64,000 bases of DNA from DAOUBP01 sp964474695 (GTDB lineage: Bacteria; Chloroflexota; Anaerolineae; CG2-30-64-16): the NCBI GenBank assembly GCA_964474695.1, contig CAYYTK010000024.1:1-64000 (forward strand), in the 5' to 3' direction. The notes below the pieces were generated by a model, which did no database searches, had not been told where the DNA came from, and was given only the letters and a program-made list of their open reading frames with translations. The position numbers were made by a program, and so were the translations under genes. Of the stretch, positions 1-8,802 are shown piece after piece. Numbering within the stretch: the stretch's first letter is position 1; the number at the start of each line of letters is the position of its first letter.

Positions 1-1176
1 GAGTTGCGTAACCCGCGGATCCCGGCGTTTCAGCCGGTGTAAGCGAAAGTCCTGGTTTGATAGCTCATAACCTGCGAGAACGAGAAGAGGTATGTGAGCA
101 ATTCCATAGTATGCAACGTAAGCACCTGGATCATGCGCGAGCAAATCGATGACCTGCGCGTTGAGATGTGTCTGTCTCTGAACAGCTTGCAGAGGTTCAA
201 TGAGTCGCCCTTGTACACATAGATCAGTTTGGTCCACGACAAGTTCCGCAATCGCGGCGTTTTGCAGCTGGGGCGGTAACGACTGTGCAATCGCTCTTGG
301 TGCGATCGGATCCATGGACTGATGCCTAATTGTGATCAGGCTGACCGGGTCGCCAGCTGTAGGTGGCAATGTACGTCGGCAAGTGCAGCCAGAACGGATC
401 AAACCAAAAGCGAACGCTGCCGCCGCGGCGGCAGCGTAGTCATGCCACGCATCATCTTTCGTCACATCCGCATAGTCTGAGACACCTCGGATAGCCAGGA
501 AGCGTGGACGATTCGGCGCGCGTGCCGCAGCGATCGCGATTCCGAAAGACTCGGTCTCAACAGCCAGCAGCTTAGGTTGTAGGTGCTGGAGCTCTCCGAG
601 GAATGCCGGATCCGCCACGACCTTCTCTCCCACAGCGACTGGCCCGAAGTGCACGTTCGGGATGTCAGTCGTGCCACCGGCGGGCCGCTCCACAGGGATC
701 AGGTGGGGCCAAGACGCGTCTTCAAAGTTCTTCGCCCAGTCGAGCAAATATGGGTCGGAAGGGTGCACCGTCGGGCGCCGCTGCGTGTCACCAGGCTTCT
801 GCTTTGCTGGCTCGTAGTACCATATGTGTTCGGCCACGATCACATCGCCAAGTAGTACCCGCCCACGTAGCCCTCCGGCAATACCAACCATCAGTATGCA
901 TTCCGGTTGTAGAAAGCGTATTGCCGAGCTTGCATGGCTGGCTGCCTCAATGTTGCCTGTTTGATTTAGCATGGTCACCGCGACCCTGATCTGCCGGGAG
1001 CCATCACAGGCCGCCATCATCCCGGTATAGTAGGTGAAGCTTTCAGCAGTACGAACTGTCTCGTGGCTGACCAAGTGAGCCAACACTGCCGCACGCTCTT
1101 CCGGCAGAGCGGTTATGATCAGAACATCTGCCGCATCAACGGCTTGCAGCTGTGGATTCGTTATCATCATATGCAT
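1..1176 (-). CDS. Nucleoside phosphorylase-SAVED fusion, CBASS-type effector (C-terminus off the left edge)
   Basis: The reading frame is open from ATG 1176 to the window edge (392 codons) and has an in-frame stop just upstream of the start. Residues about 18-230 form a purine nucleoside phosphorylase/MTA-SAH nucleosidase fold: an ITALPEE opening strand, a VGIAGGL loop near residue 95 and an ETESFG nucleoside-binding motif near 206. After a linker, residues about 354-372 read AYYGIAHIPLLVLAGYEL, which resembles the start of a SAVED domain, the sensor for cyclic oligonucleotides in CBASS. The family link is established knowledge; the assignment is my pattern reading. It would act as a nucleotide- or nucleoside-depleting effector. 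The cyclase partner would lie to the left and is not visible. Three nearby in-frame ATGs (1176, 1170, 1167) leave the exact start open. Confidence 0.72.
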   Translation of the reverse strand, partial: MHMMITNPQLQAVDAADVLIITALPEERAAVLAHLVSHETVRTAESFTYYTGMMAACDGSRQIRVAVTMLNQTGNIEAASHASSAIRFLQPECILMVGIAGGLRGRVLLGDVIVAEHIWYYEPAKQKPGDTQRRPTVHPSDPYLLDWAKNFEDASWPHLIPVERPAGGTTDIPNVHFGPVAVGEKVVADPAFLGELQHLQPKLLAVETESFGIAIAAARAPNRPRFLAIRGVSDYADVTKDDAWHDYAAAAAAAFAFGLIRSGCTCRRTLPPTAGDPVSLITIRHQSMDPIAPRAIAQSLPPQLQNAAIAELVVDQTDLCVQGRLIEPLQAVQRQTHLNAQVIDLLAHDPGAYVAYYGIAHIPLLVLAGYELSNQDFRLHRLKRRDPRVTQL

Positions 1177-1308
1177 TCTCTATTAAGTCTTCCGGCTTGC
1201 CGACGCCCCAATCTGCCCGGTTACCTAATCGCGTTCAGACCTGTGAGTCTTCCGATCAGACCCTCGTGATCACCCTAGACGCGCTAGCGCTCGGCAGGTT
1301 CGGCCTCA

Positions 1309-1337
1309 ATTATACCTTGTGCTTATTGATACGTCAA
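1309..1337 (-). promoter_or_regulatory. Sigma70-type promoter for the phosphorylase-SAVED gene
   Basis: Read on the minus strand, TTGACG (1337-1332) and a perfect TATAAT (1314-1309) are separated by exactly 17 bases. The start codon lies about 133 bases downstream, so there is a long leader. It is divergent from the XRE promoter 45 bases away, which suggests joint control. Confidence 0.55.
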
Positions 1338-1381
1338 CTAAGCTAACATTACCAGGATAACTACCTTGACAGTGTGTGATG

Positions 1382-1410
1382 TTGACATTTTGGTGACAAC
1401 ATAGCATACT
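1382..1410 (+). promoter_or_regulatory. Promoter with imperfect palindromic operator upstream of the XRE gene
   Basis: TTGACA (1382-1387), a 17-base spacer and CATACT (1405-1410) precede the XRE start by about 20 bases. GTTGACA and TGACAAC (1381-1400) form an imperfect inverted repeat over the -35 element and spacer, as expected for autorepression by a small HTH protein. Another TTGACA lies at 1366-1371. Confidence 0.5.
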
Positions 1411-1432
1411 ACGCTTGAGGATAAATAACTGC

Positions 1433-1759
1433 ATGGAATCGGAAGACGCGATCTATTTGGCCGTTGGGAGAATGATCAGAAAGGGCCGTGAGGCTGCTGG
1501 CCTTAGGCAGGATGAGTTGGCCGAACGCGTCGGTTTGACGCGCACTTCGATCACAAACATCGAGAAGGGCAAGCAGCGAATACAAATCCACACTCTCTAT
1601 GCAATTGCACAAGCACTGAACATATCGCCACTGACATTGCTACCATCGGTCGTATCTGCTGCCAGGGATGAAACCGTGGAGGAAAACCTGAGCACGGAGT
1701 CCGCAGCAGTGAAACAATGGGTGAGACAACTGTTGGCACCGGGCAAAAGGGGGGAGTAA
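1433..1759 (+). CDS. XRE-family transcriptional regulator
   Basis: This is a 108-residue protein with a Cro/CI-type helix-turn-helix over residues about 10-65; the segment LRQDELAERVGLTRTSITNI is typical of the HTH_3 family. The C-terminal tail is short and acidic. ATG 1433 is preferred to an upstream TTG at 1415 because GAGG at 1417-1420 precedes it at a workable spacing. The stop is 2 bases before the next ATG, so it is cotranscribed with an ImmA-type protease. Such pairs regulate mobile elements (ImmR/ImmA) or defence genes: the protease destroys the repressor after damage or infection. By position it may control the divergent SAVED effector; that part is inference. Confidence 0.85.
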   Translation: MESEDAIYLAVGRMIRKGREAAGLRQDELAERVGLTRTSITNIEKGKQRIQIHTLYAIAQALNISPLTLLPSVVSAARDETVEENLSTESAAVKQWVRQLLAPGKRGE

Positions 1760-1760
1760 A

Positions 1761-2306
1761 ATGACCTTGATAGCAAGGCAAAAACGCCTTCGACCAGTGG
1801 TCGAAGGGTTGCTGGCGCGCGCCGGCATCACTGAACCGCCCATTCCCGTGGAAGCCATAGCGAAGTTATGTGATGCAGATGTTCGATTCGCTCCTTTCGA
1901 CGGTGATAGAGGCGATATCTCGGGTATGCTCTATCAAGATGGTGCCCGCTCGATAATCGGCGTGAACGCACTGCACGCGAAAACCCGTCAGCGTTTCACC
2001 ATAGCTCATGAGCTTGGTCATCTCTGTCTGCACTCGGCAACCAAGTTACATCTTGATCGCGATTTTCGAGTGGCCTGGCGCAACGAGAAATCCTCACAGG
2101 CAACGGACATCAGCGAGATCGAGGCGAACGAGTTTGCCGCAGAGCTTCTGATGCCCGCTGCCATGCTGGAACGTGACCTTCACGGGCATAGGGTAGATTA
2201 CGAGGACGATGAACAGGTAAGCAAACTAGCCAATCGCTACCGTGTGAGCTTGCAAGCCATGGTCATTCGGCTCACCAACCTGGGGCTCATTGGGGTAGCC
2301 AGCTGA
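1761..2306 (+). CDS. ImmA/IrrE-family metallopeptidase
   Basis: This 181-residue protein has the zinc-peptidase motif HELGH at residues 83-87 and a downstream IEANEFAAELLMP segment (E121-A-N) supplying the third ligand, the signature of the ImmA/IrrE (COG2856, gluzincin-like) family. Length is normal for the family. It starts 1 base after the XRE stop, inside the GGGGGAG-rich end of that gene, which can serve as ribosome binding site. Family members cleave the partner XRE repressor or, in Deinococcus, DdrO. Here it most likely inactivates the upstream regulator on stress. All catalytic residues appear to be present. Confidence 0.88.
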   Translation: MTLIARQKRLRPVVEGLLARAGITEPPIPVEAIAKLCDADVRFAPFDGDRGDISGMLYQDGARSIIGVNALHAKTRQRFTIAHELGHLCLHSATKLHLDRDFRVAWRNEKSSQATDISEIEANEFAAELLMPAAMLERDLHGHRVDYEDDEQVSKLANRYRVSLQAMVIRLTNLGLIGVAS

Positions 2307-2606
2307 CAAAAGAACACGACACATGCTGGACTTCCCCTCCAACGGATATTGTCACGGAGCGATTGACAGCCGCGCGAGGCAGGGATGCACCGTGGGTTGC
2401 TCGCCGAGCCACCAGGCGTCAGCACTACACATGCAACCGAAGAGCAGGATCGCAGCAGTATCTATCGCGCATAAGCTGAGTTCTGTTTTTGGCTGACATC
2501 CAAGACAAGGATTAGACTCATCTAATCGGGGCGATAAGTACTCACCCGAACAACCGAACTCCATGTCTACCCCTGAAAGGCGATCCAGTCTACGCGCCAT
2601 GTCCCT
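2307..2606. other. Gene-free stretch with one small hairpin
   Basis: No open frame here looks coding. GATTAGA-ctca-TCTAATC (2510-2527) is a perfect 7-base inverted repeat with a 4-base loop but no T-tract. It lies between the convergent ends of the ImmA gene and the minus-strand zinc-finger gene and could end either transcript weakly. Confidence 0.3.
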
Positions 2607-3173
2607 TCACCACAAGGTCATCTGTCCGTTGTCATCGCCGGCCTTCGCCTCGGCCTTGCGCTGGGCCAGGAACTGGTGGAGCGCGGCCAACGGGGTGTCG
2701 CTCTTGGCGAGGATGTCCCGGCTCAAGAAGAACCGCAGGGAACCCAGGCCTTCCGGCACCTGCTTGTCGTAACCGCCCTCGAACCACTCACAGACCTGGC
2801 GCATGAACGCCTCCGCGCGCCGGTTATTGGCCAGGGCGCGCTGGCGCTTGCGGTAGAGATCGTGGTACCAGAGGAGCAGCTTCTCGAAGTTGCAGTTCCG
2901 CACGAGCGCCTCGGCGGCTTCCCGCTCCTGCTCGATGCCGACCAAGACCCCGCGGCAGACCGCCAGGTAGTAGCGCGTGGTGAACGCTTTGCACGCGTCA
3001 CAGTAGAGATCATCGCCGACGATGCGGATCTCCTCGGCGTGCGCAATGCAGTCACCGATCCGGTACTCGTCGAGCGTACACTCGAAGGCTTTGGTCTGAT
3101 CCGAGCGGATCTCCGCCCCGCACCTGAGGCAGGGGATCGGCCGGTCGAAGATGATGGTGTCGAACATGCCCAT
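2607..3173 (-). CDS. Uncharacterised protein with paired CxxC zinc-binding sites
   Basis: I do not recognise a named family. The 188-residue protein begins MGMFDTIIFDRP, an opening common in phage and plasmid hypothetical proteins. It has two knuckles, C15-x2-C18 and C58-x2-C61, spaced as in a treble-clef or zinc-ribbon fold in the N-terminal third. The rest is helical and charged. It stands alone on the minus strand between the XRE/ImmA pair and the large defence operon. A role in nucleic-acid binding or as a small accessory of the defence island is possible but unsupported. The start is the first ATG, with a good -10 element 33 bases upstream. Confidence 0.6.
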   Translation of the reverse strand: MGMFDTIIFDRPIPCLRCGAEIRSDQTKAFECTLDEYRIGDCIAHAEEIRIVGDDLYCDACKAFTTRYYLAVCRGVLVGIEQEREAAEALVRNCNFEKLLLWYHDLYRKRQRALANNRRAEAFMRQVCEWFEGGYDKQVPEGLGSLRFFLSRDILAKSDTPLAALHQFLAQRKAEAKAGDDNGQMTLW

Positions 3174-3205
3174 AGCCGCTACTCCACAGAAGGCTCTACA
3201 CCTGC

Positions 3206-3211
3206 ATTATA
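3206..3211 (-). promoter_or_regulatory. -10 element for the zinc-finger gene
   Basis: The minus strand reads TATAAT here, 33 bases before ATG 3173. The best -35 at a 17-base spacing (TGGCTA) matches consensus at only 3 of 6 positions, so only the -10 is convincing. Confidence 0.35.
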
Positions 3212-3620
3212 GCACTCCTGTTCGACTTTAGCCAGGTCAACGCTGATTCCTCCAGACATGCACAACAACTGATATGAGCTGAACCTCACCGCCTCTCGGT
3301 TTTCTCTGACAAGTGAGATGTAGTATAATCAGGTGCCAAGAAACATAAGGCCTCGCCGCCGCTCAGAAATCCAAGAGTGTGAGAAACGCGAGAAACGCTT
3401 AGCATGTCCGACTAGGGCCAAGCGTGTTTGGATTAGTTCCGGTACTTGGTCAGGATTGATAAGTGAGCTTTCTGCCCGATTCTTTATCCGCGGACTTCTT
3501 CTCAGGATGGGCAGGATGGGCATAGAAAAACGCAAGGTTTGAGATCCGTCGGTTTGATACATCTGTGCTAGAATGAAATCCAGTGTTCCCATCATTGATA
3601 CAGAACAAAAGTGATATCCT
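3212..3620 (+). other. Leader region of the large defence operon
   Basis: This is about 410 bases without a credible gene. TATAAT at 3324-3329 and an extended -10-like TGCTAGAAT ending at 3574 are the only promoter-like signals on the plus strand; neither has a clear -35. No strong Shine-Dalgarno precedes ATG 3621, so expression of the first defence gene may be weak or controlled. Confidence 0.3.
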
Positions 3621-6600
3621 ATGGCTGTTCAGATTCCATGTCGTCCCAACATTCCAACCCCTGGTGAGTTCGCGCCATTTCGGCCCGAGCTTCAGGAGCG
3701 GTTCCTGACACGATTCTACCTCGCCGCCAAGGAATTGACGCGGCAAGCACCGCCGGATTGGGATACCCTTGTCCGTCAAGAAGTAGAATGGGCAGACACT
3801 TCTGGGGGCAATCCCTCTCAACAAGCTATGTACCGCGCGGTTTGGCTTTTATTGCGCGACCTGCTCCGCGTTGGATGGGTACCAGCGTGGAATGATCAGA
3901 CAGCGACTTTCGAAATAGCGCCGCCATTCGTTCAGGAACATCCCCGCACTGCTGAGGAAATCCAGGCCCACAAACAAGCTCGACGCGACATGATGCGACC
4001 TGAACGCCTAACCCGGCTGTTGCAGGCGCGTGAGTTCGTGCAGAGCATGGAGTCACCTGCAAGGGGACTACCTGTGACTGCATTGATCGCTGATGGCCGC
4101 GCTCTTGCTGAGGACTTGCGGCGCGTTCGCGCAATCGCAGGCGTTCCTGAGCGACACGAAGCGTTGAGTGAGATCATCAAGCCTTATCTTCAATTAGTTG
4201 AAGATAATAAGCGCTGCCAACATACTGGTCTTTTGCTTAAGGACATTTGGCGTTATTTTCGGTTAACTTGGTCATCACCCGTCTATAATACGCCCGGGCG
4301 CAGCATGTTCTATCTCGTACGCGATGCCGCTCGACCTCTTCATCCAGTTATGGGAATTGCATCCCTGGAGAACTCGCCGATCTTCATCGGAGCCCGCGAT
4401 GACCTTCTCGGATGGACCGTAGATTCATTCATTGCGTCTCTCGAACGAGAGACGGCAGAAGCTAAGGCACACGGATTGCCAATTGAGGCACCAGTGCTCG
4501 CAGCGTTTCATCGACTGCTCTCCTACATTCGCCAAGCTTCTGGTGAGATAAGCCTGGATCAGCTCTGCACTGTGGCCGAAGTGGCAAACCCAACACCAGC
4601 GGTAGTTCGCCATCTCACGGGCTTGGCCGGTCAGTTTGCCAGTGAACGTGAAGACGCACTGCGCGAATGGACAGTGGCCCGCGACCAGCGCGCTGGCGGC
4701 AACGACAGCAGTGACCTCAAACGCAGCAGCTTTGGCAATATCAGTGAAGACGCCTACGATCTGCTGTTTCTGAAGAAGCGCTCCGGAGAGTTGGCGCGCT
4801 TGCTGGGCGCGCGTCTGACGATTGAGCAGTTCTTGGCACAGCCTAATGTTGAAGAGACATGGCGAGCCTGGTGTGACAGTGAACGAGGCCGCAGCGCCGT
4901 GCGTAATGGACTATTGTCCATCAAGAACCGCCACGTAGGTACCAGCATTCTTGAATTGAATGTGTGCGGGGCGATTCCGCCTTACAACCATCTGCTGGCC
5001 GGCAAACTCACAGCATTGCTCATGTGCTCTCCACAAGTCGCATCTGATTATCGAACACGCTACGGCAGCATGCCGAGCGAGATCGCGTCGCAGCTCAGGG
5101 GAGAGCGTGTTATTCGTCCCGCAGAACTCGTGTATATCGGCACAACGGCGCTTTACACCGCCGGTGCCAGCCAGTACAACCGGCTAAGGCTGCCTGCTGG
5201 TCTGCTCCGCGAAGATGCGCCAGAGACGCCGATACGATATCTAGGTACTACCGTCGGCTATGGCACTGCGCACATCAGTGACGCGACCACGGCTGCACTG
5301 GAGATGACATCCGACGGTGATTTTTTGCAGGTGAACCACGTTCTCGGAGAAGGCGTCAGCCCAAAAATGCGCATAATCCGCCGCGGACTGGACGCCATAT
5401 TTCGTGACGGGCAACGGGTCCTCTCTGACAAGATGGCGCAGCACCAGATGCAGCGCCTAATCTATGGGGTATGGTTGGCAGAAAACGGGCGCGATTACCT
5501 ATTGGGCATGACCAACCAGCCTCGCTACATCTGGGAAGAAACACTTTCGCCCACAGAAGGCACAGAGCGTATTGCGGCCTTTTGGCGTGCGCGCTGGCTT
5601 GATGCCCGCATTAGGCACGACCCGGCACTGATGCAAATGGAGAGATTTCGGGTCGAAGAGATCTTGGTATCGCGGGATCTGGGTGGACAGGCAGAGCTTG
5701 ACTGGGCATACACACTAGTCAAGCATCGACCCAATCCCGTCGTCACACAGATAAGCTCGGACGGTACGCAGATGACAGCCGATGAGCACCAACGCCAACT
5801 AGTACGCGATCTCTATCGCGGCCGCACGGGTTACGCGGACGACGTGTCCCTTGATGACCTACGCCGTCTACATGTGCCCACACACCTGGATGCTGTGATC
5901 TCGGAACACATTCGCGCCCGGCGTAGTGTGGTGCTCACCGGAAACCCTGGTGATGGCAAGACACATCTACTTCGCATTCTGGAACCGGAAATCGCGGAGT
6001 TGGACGCAGTAGTCGAGCGCGATGCCAGTGCCGTGCCCAATGATGTTATCGCCGAGAACTGGCACCAGGCGGCAGCAACCGGCAGGCCCTACTTCATCGC
6101 AATTAATGAATCCGTGCTATTCAAACTCGCGACTGCCTATCCAGACTTCATCCCGCTTCAGCGGGCACGACAACAGGTCGTGAAAGCCATCGCCTACGAT
6201 AGTCCACCCGATCTGCCCATCACTGACGTAGTTGTGTTTGATCTCAGTCACCGCAACACGTTGAGCCCGAACTTGGTCAGCGCGGTCTTTGATAAGCTGA
6301 CGGATGCCGCCCTACTACCTCGCTGTGCGCAGTGTCCACGCCAAGGCTGTGACCGCGAGCGCAACCGCATACTCCTGCAAGGTGCGAATAACCGCATTCG
6401 AGAGCGGCTGCAGGCGGTTTTCTCATCCGTTACTCGGCGCGGGACACACGTGACCATGCGTGATCTAGAAGGGTTTGTGGCCTACCTACTATTCGCCAAC
6501 CGCGACTGCACCGCTTTGCTTCGTCAGAGTGATAACGCAGATCTCGCCTTGCCCCAGTTGCCCTACCTAGGGCAAGGACCGCTTTTTGATGCTATACGCG

Positions 6601-7346
6601 AGACCTTTGACCCATCACGCGTCTGCCATCCTATCTTCGACGATGCTCTTCTCAACAACACGCTTGTGGCCAACGACTGGTGGGATGAAAGCAGTGCCTA
6701 TACCGGTTCACTGGATGCGCAGGCTGTTGAACGCTTCGCCCGGCGCAAACGCGAATTCTACTTCTATCACCGCCAAGGTGACGCGCTTCTGCAAATGGCA
6801 AATGACGACGAACAAGCCTTTACCGCCTTCCTGGTCGAGTCCGACATGCGTAAGGCGCTACGCAGCATCCTTCAGAAACTCACCGCCTTCTTCGGCCGCG
6901 TAGCCGACGCCGACCGGCTCCCGGTATGGCAGAGTCATCGCTACGATCAGAGCGCACAGCGCATTCTCTACGCGATCCAGGATCGCGAACGCAAGGAATT
7001 CGAGTTGCTCCGTCCTCAGCTGGCTAAACACATGGCGGCTGCGTTCGACCTAGCCGATGATCACCGGCTGCTGCGGCTAAAGAGCAGTCCGCAGGCGTCG
7101 TTACGGATTGATTTCAGACTATTCCGTCTGCTTCATCAGGCTGAACGTGGGTTGCCGGTGCTGCTTCTACAACCTGAAGCTACCCGTCGCATATGGCAGT
7201 TCCTTGAGCAGTTGCCGGATCAAAAGCTGTCAATTGAGGAGGAAGCCAAGGTGCAGATTCTCGACCCAGTGACTGGCGAGAAATTCGACGTGACAGTTGA
7301 CACACAGACGAACAAGTACCTTGCCATCGAACGCCGGGAGCGCTAA
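3621..7346 (+). CDS. DUF4338 (DruA-like) region fused to a DptF-like P-loop ATPase
   Basis: This 1241-residue protein has two parts. Residues about 215-560 carry motifs I associate with long DUF4338/DruA proteins: GRSMFYLVRD (from G226), RDDLLGW, a CGAIPPYNHLLAGKLTALL segment near 445-465, PAELVYIGTTALY and YLGTTVGYGTAHIS near 540. Residues about 745-1010 are an ATPase with Walker A GNPGDGKT (774-781), a VVVFD strand ending at D874 and a C-x2-C-x4-C cluster near 905, as in phosphorothioation-dependent restriction protein DptF. The first 200 residues are helical and unassigned. It opens a three-gene operon with 2-base gaps. DUF4338 is known as DruA in Druantia and DptF as part of DndFGH; I infer the fusion from the single uninterrupted frame. 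It could couple DNA recognition to ATP-dependent restriction. Confidence 0.6.
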   Translation: MAVQIPCRPNIPTPGEFAPFRPELQERFLTRFYLAAKELTRQAPPDWDTLVRQEVEWADTSGGNPSQQAMYRAVWLLLRDLLRVGWVPAWNDQTATFEIAPPFVQEHPRTAEEIQAHKQARRDMMRPERLTRLLQAREFVQSMESPARGLPVTALIADGRALAEDLRRVRAIAGVPERHEALSEIIKPYLQLVEDNKRCQHTGLLLKDIWRYFRLTWSSPVYNTPGRSMFYLVRDAARPLHPVMGIASLENSPIFIGARDDLLGWTVDSFIASLERETAEAKAHGLPIEAPVLAAFHRLLSYIRQASGEISLDQLCTVAEVANPTPAVVRHLTGLAGQFASEREDALREWTVARDQRAGGNDSSDLKRSSFGNISEDAYDLLFLKKRSGELARLLGARLTIEQFLAQPNVEETWRAWCDSERGRSAVRNGLLSIKNRHVGTSILELNVCGAIPPYNHLLAGKLTALLMCSPQVASDYRTRYGSMPSEIASQLRGERVIRPAELVYIGTTALYTAGASQYNRLRLPAGLLREDAPETPIRYLGTTVGYGTAHISDATTAALEMTSDGDFLQVNHVLGEGVSPKMRIIRRGLDAIFRDGQRVLSDKMAQHQMQRLIYGVWLAENGRDYLLGMTNQPRYIWEETLSPTEGTERIAAFWRARWLDARIRHDPALMQMERFRVEEILVSRDLGGQAELDWAYTLVKHRPNPVVTQISSDGTQMTADEHQRQLVRDLYRGRTGYADDVSLDDLRRLHVPTHLDAVISEHIRARRSVVLTGNPGDGKTHLLRILEPEIAELDAVVERDASAVPNDVIAENWHQAAATGRPYFIAINESVLFKLATAYPDFIPLQRARQQVVKAIAYDSPPDLPITDVVVFDLSHRNTLSPNLVSAVFDKLTDAALLPRCAQCPRQGCDRERNRILLQGANNRIRERLQAVFSSVTRRGTHVTMRDLEGFVAYLLFANRDCTALLRQSDNADLALPQLPYLGQGPLFDAIRETFDPSRVCHPIFDDALLNNTLVANDWWDESSAYTGSLDAQAVERFARRKREFYFYHRQGDALLQMANDDEQAFTAFLVESDMRKALRSILQKLTAFFGRVADADRLPVWQSHRYDQSAQRILYAIQDRERKEFELLRPQLAKHMAAAFDLADDHRLLRLKSSPQASLRIDFRLFRLLHQAERGLPVLLLQPEATRRIWQFLEQLPDQKLSIEEEAKVQILDPVTGEKFDVTVDTQTNKYLAIERRER

Positions 7347-7348
7347 CA

Positions 7349-8800
7349 ATGCTGTTTGATATCAAGAAGGAACGCCAAGGGATTGAGCACCAGTATATCG
7401 GCTTCAGTCCTAATACAACAAATGTAAAGCCAGTGCATCTGGCAAATGGCATGTTCCGGAGGCTGTTAGACGAGGCTCACGACACACGGCGTCTCTTCCA
7501 ATTTGTGTTCTCTGCAAAGAGCGACGGTACGATTCCCAAGGGCCACCAGGCAGAAGACGTCTTCCAATGGTTGCTAGACGAGGATCGGATCTCGCAAGGT
7601 GATGTGACGCAGGATTCGGCTTCCATGTTTAGGCCCACATTGCTCAAGATCGTTGCCGCGGACAAGCCAAGTGCCGTCTCCACAGGCGGAATGGAATCCT
7701 ATTCGGCAGGATTCTCCTCCTTTGTGTCGAATGATCGCATCGCTCAGGATGCCGGTGAGTTTCTGAGCCTGTGGTTGTCAAGGCAAGCGCCGGAGTTTGC
7801 AGAACTACTTGCAGGTTCTATCCGTGACGATACTGATCCTATCACTATATTGTCGAGACCGCTTTTCAATTCCCCGACAACCGCGAAGATGCAGATTGAG
7901 AATCCAGACGGCATTCGCTGCTTTCAGGATACCTGTCCGCCTCCGGTGTCCACAGGAATGCGCGACCTAGCCGCCGCCGCCACCCGACTCTCGCTGCAAC
8001 TGAAACAGCACCCAAATAAACTCGTTCGATTGCGCATGGTCGTGATGCTCGGCGCTTTCTTGATCCTGCGGTATATGGCGGATCTAGAGTATCTATACGC
8101 AGCAGCTGAAAATCAGCGGAGACCTGCCTTTCTACTCGACTTTTCGACGAGCGAGCGATCTCCGATGCGCCTTGCTTCACAGCACTCATACATCCTGGTA
8201 TGTCAATCTATTACGCGTTTCTACGCTTGGATGTTTGCGGACTTTCTTCGTTCACGACAACTCGATCTTGACGATCTCGCACAAGATAATCCAGCCTATG
8301 GCCAGCCAATGAAAGAAAAGGATGAACTGATCTGCCGTGAAGTCTGGCAAGAAGCTGTGGTTCAAGCAAAGACCGCAGGGGATCCATATCTTGTCTACGG
8401 ACAGGCGGTCTACGACATTCTCGCTCTTTTGGCCGAAGCGACTCCCATACAATACCTCAGACAGATTGGAATTCGGTGTGGACTCTTTTGGCCTCCTTAT
8501 AACCTCCAACCAACGAAGCATCTTTCGCCACGTCAGGACATGCTGGAGGTGTTAGTACGGAGCGTCGCAAGCCCCGGAGAACTCCTGGACATGGAGACGC
8601 TACAGGATCGCTTATGGGCCACTTTCGGCATTGTGATTGGTGGACGATCAGACGATTTAAGTCTTCTGCTTGAGAGAGGGATCTACCAAGCAGATGACCG
8701 AGCACTAGAAGAAAACCAAGCGGCATTCGCACAGAAGCTCAGCGATCTAAACTTCGCTAGACTGCTCGCTGATGGCGTCCTCCAGATTCAGGTGGGATAA
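7349..8800 (+). CDS. DptG-like middle component of the ATPase operon
   Basis: This 483-residue, mostly helical protein has no catalytic motif I can see. Its length, its place between a DptF-like and a DptH-like gene and its C-terminal LWATFGIVIGG...LLERGI... pattern suggest the DptG component of phosphorothioation-dependent restriction, or the equivalent in a related module. The residue-level similarity is weak by eye and the call rests largely on gene order. It starts 2 bases after the preceding stop with GGGAG inside the end of the upstream gene as ribosome binding site, and it ends 2 bases before the next gene. Equimolar expression as a complex is likely. A novel unrelated scaffold is the alternative. 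Confidence 0.45.
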   Translation: MLFDIKKERQGIEHQYIGFSPNTTNVKPVHLANGMFRRLLDEAHDTRRLFQFVFSAKSDGTIPKGHQAEDVFQWLLDEDRISQGDVTQDSASMFRPTLLKIVAADKPSAVSTGGMESYSAGFSSFVSNDRIAQDAGEFLSLWLSRQAPEFAELLAGSIRDDTDPITILSRPLFNSPTTAKMQIENPDGIRCFQDTCPPPVSTGMRDLAAAATRLSLQLKQHPNKLVRLRMVVMLGAFLILRYMADLEYLYAAAENQRRPAFLLDFSTSERSPMRLASQHSYILVCQSITRFYAWMFADFLRSRQLDLDDLAQDNPAYGQPMKEKDELICREVWQEAVVQAKTAGDPYLVYGQAVYDILALLAEATPIQYLRQIGIRCGLFWPPYNLQPTKHLSPRQDMLEVLVRSVASPGELLDMETLQDRLWATFGIVIGGRSDDLSLLLERGIYQADDRALEENQAAFAQKLSDLNFARLLADGVLQIQVG

Positions 8801-8802
8801 GC

